This document shows, piece by piece, positions 57,561 through 64,000 of a DNA stretch of 64,000 bases (its first letter is position 1; the number at the start of each line of letters is the position of its first letter). Source of the stretch: Latrodectus hesperus (Eukaryota > Arthropoda > Arachnida > Araneae > Theridiidae); contig CM075860.1 of NCBI GenBank assembly GCA_037975125.1, forward strand, positions 25,772,670 to 25,836,669. The letters are read 5' to 3'. The position numbers and the translations under genes were made by a program. The notes beneath the pieces were generated by a model. It saw nothing but the letters and a program-made list of their open reading frames with translations, was not told the DNA's origin and did no database searches.

Positions 57561-58770
57561 CTTTATTTTTTAGTCTTTGTAATAAACTGAAAATTGATTA
57601 GTTAGAAATAAATAATGCCAAGCAAATTGCTTTCACTTTTGTTTTGACTTCTAATTGACAAATTTTTAATGTATCTATGATACAAAAATATACTGTTTCA
57701 TGTACTACTTCTCAATTGAATATGTGTAAATGGTGCACAAATTTAACCAATATGTAAATGAAAGTATGTGGTGAGGCAACATGTAAGTTGTGAACAAAAA
57801 AGAGCTCTTCCAGCGAATCATCATTTAAATCATATCTTGTAGGAATTAATGTGATAAAAATCCTATGAAATAAGCTAGCGTTTAAACAGTATCACAATTT
57901 GCATGTAATTTTGAGTTGCATTGAAATTCCAAATGTTATTCCAATCCAATTATAAATATCTTTATTTGCAGAGGGAAATTATCATCAATACATTCTAGCA
58001 TTATCAGCAGTTTCTTAATAGCAACTTATAACTATTTAAATTGACAAACTCAATATTTAAATTATTAACAATTTACTAAAAAATCTCACTTGTAGCTACT
58101 TAAATTTGCAAAATCTATTTCATATTTAAGACACAAAAATATAAATTTATAAAAAATATTTTTATCCACAAATGTAATCATGAATAAAAATATTTTTTAT
58201 TTTATTATAGTTAAAATATTTAAAATAATTTTCTTTTATATTTTAAGATTAATTAACAATTTTTAAGTACAATATATAATGCAGAATTTAAATAAAACTA
58301 GTTTAAATAATAGTAGAATAATATTTTCAAGTAATATATATAAAGATTGAAGTTTATACATATCAGTTTAATATTTTTCGAAGAATATATATGTGAAAGA
58401 CAGCATATCTAAAAGATTTCTCTGTCCAAAAATTTAAATACACATTCAAATAGTAAGCATAACGAGTAACAATTGCAATGAACACAACTTGAAACCTCTC
58501 CAATCTTTACAAATGGTAGTAGTAGTAATATGACAGAAACAATTTTGGAGCTTTATGCTCGTAGGCTTATAGCTCAGATTGAGTAAGATTGAGTTTTTTC
58601 ATAAAACTCTTTAAAAATTTAGAACACCATTTAGGAACATATTTTAATAATGGCTCTCAACTTTTTCCAAATGTTGTGAGAAATTTCTATTGCCATAAAT
58701 AAAAGTAGAAATCATTAAAATATATGTTTTTAAATATATTATGTGGTTTTAATAATTAAAAAAACTTTTA
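57561..58770. other. AT-rich insert between LINE pieces
   Basis: No coding sequence recognised. Its right edge carries the palindromes at 58815-58882 and a ccatctttgcaacac end that resembles a hAT-type terminus. It may therefore be an insertion that replaced or interrupted the RT region. The left edge is not found. Confidence 0.3.
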
Positions 58771-58814
58771 AAAATTTTTAAAAAAGTCAAATTTTTCCAC
58801 AATTTTTAAAATTT

Positions 58815-58882
58815 GGGAATTTTGAAAATTCCCATGGGAAAAAAACCCAGTTTATTCCAGGGAATAAACCGGGTTTTTTCCC
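58815..58882. repeat. Two adjacent palindromes
   Basis: GGGAATTTTGAAAATTCCC (58815-58833) is perfect. Immediately after it, 58836-58858 (GGGAAAAAAACCCAG...) and 58860-58882 form 23-base arms around one base, with few mismatches. Confidence 0.85.
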
Positions 58883-58899
58883 ATCTTTGCAACACTAAC

Positions 58900-59760
58900 T
58901 GCACCTAAGAACGCTGATACCAAGTTGAAGTCTGTGCTCTGCGAAAATCTATACAAGTAGCTGCATCACAACCTCTTCCAACAAACATTTGGTCAGATAA
59001 TGAAGCTTGTCTTAAATCTTTATCCAATTATCTTAACAAATGTCAAATGGTACAAGAAATGCAAGATCTCTTAACAACAGCAAATAACATCAAGATTAGT
59101 TGGGTAAAGGCCCATCAAGGTACAGAAGGAAATGAGGCAGCTGATAGACTTGCAAAGCGGCTGCATTATCAAGTAATTCTTCTCAGGTCTAACTATATCC
59201 TTATTTGATAGTTGGATAATGGATCGCTAGCAGGAAGAAGGGAACAATGGAATAACTGGAAGAAATGTTTCCAAGATGATACCGAAAGTTAGCAGGAAAA
59301 CCCTTAACTAGACTAGGAATGAGATACTTTTGTATACAAGCCATGGACAATTTCCATCTTACTTCCACGAGTTCCACATTTCTAATGCCAAAGATTGCAG
59401 TTGTGGAACGGAAGGCAATCCACTTCACTTCTTGACAACCTGCTCCTTAACATTATCCTGACATTTAGACATACGCAGTGAAAATTGGAAGAATATCTGG
59501 AAGAAGAGAATTGGAAGAATATTTGGAAGAAGAGAATTTTGAAAAATCGTACAGCGAGAGCAAAATTAAATAAAACAGAACCATATTCTAAAGCTTATCA
59601 TTCCATTTATATTGTTTTAAAAAATAAATTATTAGAGAAAATCCCGACAGAAATTCTCATGAACAGCTGGAACATGGTGCATGAACATAGTACGTGGGAG
59701 CAAAATACAAAATAATTTGCTTCGAAAGATATTAAAATGTTCACATGAAATTTTGTAAGA
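58900..59760 (+). pseudogene. RNase H-bearing LINE, 3' part of ORF2
   Basis: From about 58970 the frame reads PTNIWSDNEACLKSLSNYLN, a typical LINE RNase H core with the catalytic D in SDN. It continues KISWVKAHQGTEGNEAADRL, with the AHxGxxGNExAD signature, at about 59090-59155. The later decayed C-terminus includes GTxxNPLHF-like (about 59405) and ILMNSWNMVHEH (59655). The matching 5' pieces at 50109 and 57099 lie in the same orientation and order, so this is one element. Frames are broken. Confidence 0.75.
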
Positions 59761-60200
59761 ACCCTTTTTTTTTAAAAAACAATGTTATTTAGTTGAAAAG
59801 AATCAGCACCCCCATGGACAAAATGTCTCAAAAGCCTTTTCACTTTGTTTAATATGCGACGGTTGTGATTATTGAATTTGAAATATTTCTATACATCTTA
59901 AGGAATATTTTATGAATATTAAAACGGTTGCCTGCACTTATTTGTTTCTTATTTAGATCTTTATCCAATGTTTTACCATTGTTTTTTTAAAATTAAAATT
60001 TTATTATTTCCCAGGTTCTTGCCATTAACTTCTTACTTCAAGTGTTTTCTGCTGCTTAGAAGTCGAGTGTCCTTAAAATGAATGGCAAACATTGTTTGTC
60101 TGTTATTAATTGGATTTATTTATTTATAATATTTATTTAATTTATTTATCATTATTTCAGAAAAGATCAAATATTCAATATTTTCTTATGATTTACAGCG
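59761..60200. other. Spacer and presumed RPL5 upstream region
   Basis: No gene or repeat recognised. It should contain the RPL5 promoter. Confidence 0.35.
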
Positions 60201-60204
60201 TTCT

Positions 60205-60300
60205 CTTTTGGTCAATTTTATTATCATGTTGTCTAGATATTGTAAATAATATATTTGAAAAAGATTTTCTGGCAACAACTGTGATATACAGGTCTTTTAA
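60205..60300 (+). promoter_or_regulatory. Candidate RPL5 transcription start (TOP-like pyrimidine tracts)
   Basis: Ribosomal-protein mRNAs start with C plus pyrimidines. Two candidates precede the ATG: TCTCTTTT at about 60207 and TCTTTT at about 60292. The sequence cannot decide between them. Confidence 0.25.
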
Positions 60301-60379
60301 AAAAATTTGTCGTGTTGGAAGATATTGGTCGTCCCTTAGCCGAAGCTATCTTATATGTCATAACACTGTGTAAAAAAAT

Positions 60380-63300
60380 ATGGTAAGATTTGTAATAATA
60401 CAAATTTTAGGCACACATAATTATTACAATAATGTAAAGATTACTGATTTGTATTAAACTTTGTCATATTTAATGATGTTCTATGATTATGTGAAGCGTG
60501 TACAAAAAGTCAAATGCCGCCATGCGTAAATTGCATCAGATTGCTTACAGTTTTATTATAATGTATTGTTATATTATTTTTCTGACTTTGAATAAATGAA
60601 ACTGTTAATTGTTCTAATTTTATCTGCAGACTTATCAAATGTAATGCAAACTATGAATTATGTGTTAATTTCGGAAAATAAGATGTTATTGCCAGAAAAT
60701 GCTAGGATATTTAGGATTGCATATCCTTTTAATTGTTGATAAAATATTGCAAATTTGCTTTTTATCTTCTAATTATTTCTATATTTTTCAGGGGTTCGTT
60801 AAAGTTATTAAAAACAAATCGTACTTCAAGCGATTTCAAGTGAAGTTCAGAAGGAGAAGAGGTATCTATCATTAAATGAATGAATTTTGATTTATTTTAA
60901 TGATATTTTATAAATGAATTGCTTAGTTTTATATTTTGTTTATCAATTGTCTTTTTATTTATCAAGTGGTTTTATTTGTTATCAAGTTGTTTACTATTTG
61001 CATTACCTGATATGTAACTGTCAACATGTATAATTACCACCCCAATATTAATGTAAAATATGCTACATTTTATGTTAATCTTAAGGAACACACACAAAAA
61101 TATGGATTTTGTAAATCATCTTGAACTTCTACAACGCTTGACTAATGCGCGACTTTTTTAACTTTCAGTATTCATTTGTTTTTGTTGACATTTTAGGCCT
61201 AACTATCCTCACTATTGTAAATATATAAATTATTTATCGAATAATACTCTTTATAGAACAAAATTAAGTAAAGTCAAGTTAGAGACCTCAATTGATATTC
61301 AGATGCTGGTATCTAGTCTACTAGAGTTGTAGTTATGTCAGCATTGTGACTATTAGACCTTAATTTGTCTAACAATGCTTATGTAAAATAGATTTTCTTA
61401 GATAATCATTCTTATTTAAATATTGCAAGCTTATTGCACTTGTTTTCATCAAATGTGTTAGTGCTCTAAATAATAATCAATCTTAATATTCATGTGTTTA
61501 ATACTTCAATGTTCTCACTTTTAATGTTTCTAATGAAATTTCAGCTTAAATATTTTGCGCTATATCCAAAGTGAAATGAAAAAATAACATAGATTCAGAC
61601 TCTACTGATTTTATCGGGAGACTCTTGATTTTTCATTATTTCTCCCGATAATATATGAAATTCTACGTTTTTTTGCAATTTCAGTGATAAATTTAGAAAC
61701 AGCCGAAATTTTGCCGCAAAAAAGTCTAATGATTTGTTTTAGTAGCTTAAAAAGTCAACAGATGGTACATTAATATAATGTTATGAAGTTATAACATGAA
61801 AATGTGTTCTTCTGAGTTAAGTATCCCATCTGTATGCTTTGGTAGGACTAACCACTTAGGTGCCAAAAATTCCTTCTGCAGTTGTATAGTTAAAATTCAG
61901 AGCAGATTCCAGGTGCCTCTTTACATAAGCAGTTCAATTATGATGAATATTACAAGTTATGAGTAATTTAATTAGAAATATATTTGTCCCTGAATTAAAT
62001 TTATTTAGCAATGTGTTGTAATTTTTTATAAGTTTATAAATTGCACTAGAGTAGGAAAAGTTTCCCTATAAAATATTGGGACATAAACATTGATGTTTAT
62101 TTTTTTACATGTGTATTCTTTTATTTTTGAGAGTTCCTCCATAATGAATATTTTATTGAAATGTTAAAATTAACAAAAAAATGTTAAGCATAAATCATTC
62201 TCAGGCAGTAAAATTGTCTTTGTGATACTACTGTGGTAAGCATTCAAGCAAAAATGTTGCTAGTAAGTGTCTCCTAATTTTTTCCCTCAAAATCTGTAAA
62301 ATCTACTGATTAATTTTTCTCTCCCAAGGTTGGCAGGTAGGAAATTTGAAAAAACAGGATTTAAATTGCCACACTTTACATCTGTTAAAAAATCCAAATT
62401 GAAAATGACAAGCATTATCAGGGTGTGCGGCGGTGAAACATTCTGACACTGTATTTGGCGACTAATCGTTTATGGTAATGCAAGCTGAAACAGTAATTAA
62501 CTGGAGTTTAGTAGTTTAATAATAATTGTGACAGGCCTATATTACGATAAATTGCAATTGGTTTTCCCATGTTTCATCCAGGTATATAAATGTTTATTTC
62601 TTTTTGGTTTTCTATAGAAGGACACCAAACATAAACCTCTATCCTATGATATTTATATTGAACACAAATGTTATTTGTAGAATTAATGTTCAGAACCTGT
62701 ATCAGTGCTCGTGTATGAATTAAAATCCTGTAATATGTTTGTTGCACCTTACAGTTTAAAGCTATGTCAGACTTTTCCCACAATTCTATTATAGTTTATT
62801 AATTCCCATGCCTCCATGCTTATCCTCATCCTAAATAAGTAAGAATTGTATAATTAATTGTTAATTGATGCAAATATGAGTAAGTTCAATAGATATAGCA
62901 ATATGGAATAAATGAAACAATGAGTAATCTAAACAAAGTTGGAAAATGTTAACACTTAATATTGGAAAATATGGAAATATATATTTTACGAGATATTCTA
63001 AAAAATAACTTTCAAATTTTCTGATGTCATTGACTTTGTCTTATTAAGCCATCCTTGTATGGTCAACAATATTGTTATTGCTTTTAGGTGTACAATTGAT
63101 TATCTATTAAAGGAAAGGGTGAAAGAATTACCTCATAAACATCTATATTCACTCATTCTGTTGACTATTACTGTTAAAAAATATTGAGATTTAGTACCAA
63201 AAGCAGTAGTTTGTACTAATGTATATCTATATTCAGTCAACAAATAGGATTTAATAATGAAGCAGTATTATGTCAGTTTCAAAATTGTTAGTAGATGTCA

Positions 63301-63918
63301 TTCTAAAAAATATTATCAAAGTGATCTGCTTTGTTATTTCAATATTTTACTTTTTATTGTTATTCATTGTATCTTTTAATAAAGATATGATCATTAAATG
63401 ATTACTATTTGCTTCTGTATCCTTGGGAAAGTGCTGCTATAAACTTGAGTATGTTTTGTATACTTTATATATAACATGAAATGATTTGCTTATGTGCTGT
63501 AAAACAGTATTTTATGTATGTGACTAGTTTTTATTTCATTATGTAATATTGTTTCTTAACTTTTAGAGGGAAAAACTGATTACTATGCACGAGTGAAATT
63601 AGTTGTCCAAGACAAAAATAAGTACAATACCCCAAAGTACCGTATGATTGTGCGATTTACCAACAAAGACATAATAACACAGGTAAGTATAGATAAAAAT
63701 GTATAACATAGGTAAATATCGATAGAAATTTGTACTTTTTCTATATTTCTTGATATAAATAAAAATTTTGAAAATATTTTTAGATAGCGTATGCCAGAAT
63801 AGAAGGTGATGTAATTGTATGTGCAGCTTATGCACATGAATTACCCCGCTATGGCATCAAGGTCGGGTTGACCAATTATGCTGCTGCATATTGTGTTGGA
63901 TTATTACTAGCTAGAAGA
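60380..63918 (+). CDS. RPL5: 60S ribosomal protein L5 (uL18), exons 1-4, truncated by window end
   Basis: Exon 1 supplies only the ATG (60380-60382), with gtaaga directly after it. Exon 2, 60792-60861, encodes [20 protein letters not shown] and RRR. Exon 3, 63567-63682, encodes [20 protein letters not shown] and [19 protein letters not shown]. Exon 4, 63784-63918, encodes [20 protein letters not shown] and [20 protein letters not shown] up to LLARR. Together they give 108 of about 297 residues, nearly identical to animal RPL5. RPL5 binds 5S rRNA and joins the central protuberance of the 60S subunit; with RPL11 it also restrains MDM2 in vertebrates. The splice right after ATG is common in ribosomal-protein genes. 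The remaining exons lie beyond the window. Function is intact as far as seen. Confidence 0.98.
60792..60861 (+). CDS. RPL5: RPL5 exon 2
   Basis: Acceptor ttttcag, donor gtatct (non-consensus at +4 to +6). It holds the basic N-terminal tail that contacts 5S rRNA. Confidence 0.95.
60862..63566. other. RPL5 intron 2 (2.7 kb)
   Basis: Searched by eye for snoRNA boxes and repeats because vertebrate RPL5 introns host snoRNAs. I found no convincing C/D or H/ACA candidate. Confidence 0.35.
63567..63682 (+). CDS. RPL5: RPL5 exon 3
   Basis: Acceptor cttttag, donor gtaagt. The exon starts two bases into a Glu codon split with exon 2. Confidence 0.97.
63784..63918 (+). CDS. RPL5: RPL5 exon 4
   Basis: Acceptor atttttag, donor gtaagt; 45 codons, phase 0 at both ends. 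Confidence 0.97.
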
Positions 63919-64000
63919 GTAAGTAAATTTATCTACTTTATATTTTAATCATTAAGTATACTGTTCCTGCATCCTTTAAACTTCATTAGTGTTTTCATAG

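Noticed and set aside
60383..60791. C/D snoRNA in RPL5 intron 1
   Set aside because: An aatgatgt C-box-like and a ctga exist, but spacing and terminal stem are not convincing.
1..64000. CRISPR arrays, bacterial operons, phage
   Set aside because: No regularly spaced repeats; intron structure and TE content are those of an animal genome.

Overview
The window is AT-rich, intron-rich animal DNA. Exons are short, splice sites are canonical (gtaag donors, pyrimidine-tag acceptors), and transposon relics are dense. The mix of relics suggests a chelicerate, most likely a spider: a gag of the MAFxGKAKKVDL type, Tc1, mariner, PIF/Harbinger, pogo and hAT relics, tRNA-derived SINEs and a Ty3/gypsy element without env. 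The spider assignment is inference; arthropod is much safer.

Layout. (1) 1-1292: minus-strand remains of an LTR-retrotransposon gag-protease, cut by the window edge. (2) 3534-33428, plus strand: 14 exons (about 540 codons) forming the C-terminal part of a gene I identify as FIRRM (C1orf112, FIGNL1-interacting regulator of recombination and mitosis). Its 5' exons lie outside the window. Its introns hold Tc1 relics, a LINE, SINEs and a hAT-type MITE. (3) 34.6-59.8 kb: an intergenic transposon graveyard with clear nesting. A mariner relic and a PIF/Harbinger relic come first. A ZBED/GTF2IRD2-type hAT transposase (minus) follows, split by a complete, nearly intact gypsy retrotransposon (40375-45918), with an internally deleted LINE inserted near the hAT end. 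Then come a mariner with perfect ends but an internally deleted transposase, a pogo/Tigger element with terminal inverted repeats (TIRs), and a plus-strand RNase H-bearing LINE. That LINE is split by a 5.2-kb TIR-bounded segment (51895-57098) carrying an intron-containing DUF4806 gene. (4) 60.2 kb to the end, plus strand: the first four exons of ribosomal protein L5 (RPL5), truncated by the window edge.

The two host genes are housekeeping-type (recombination/mitosis control and 60S ribosome) and share strand but no visible regulation. The most unusual object is the TIR-bounded segment. It interrupts a LINE reading frame, has GACGTC-rich ends, carries a second internal copy of its left end, and contains a host-like spliced gene with a 33-nt micro-exon and one in-frame TGA, but no transposase that I can see. 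I read it as possible gene capture by a non-autonomous DNA transposon.
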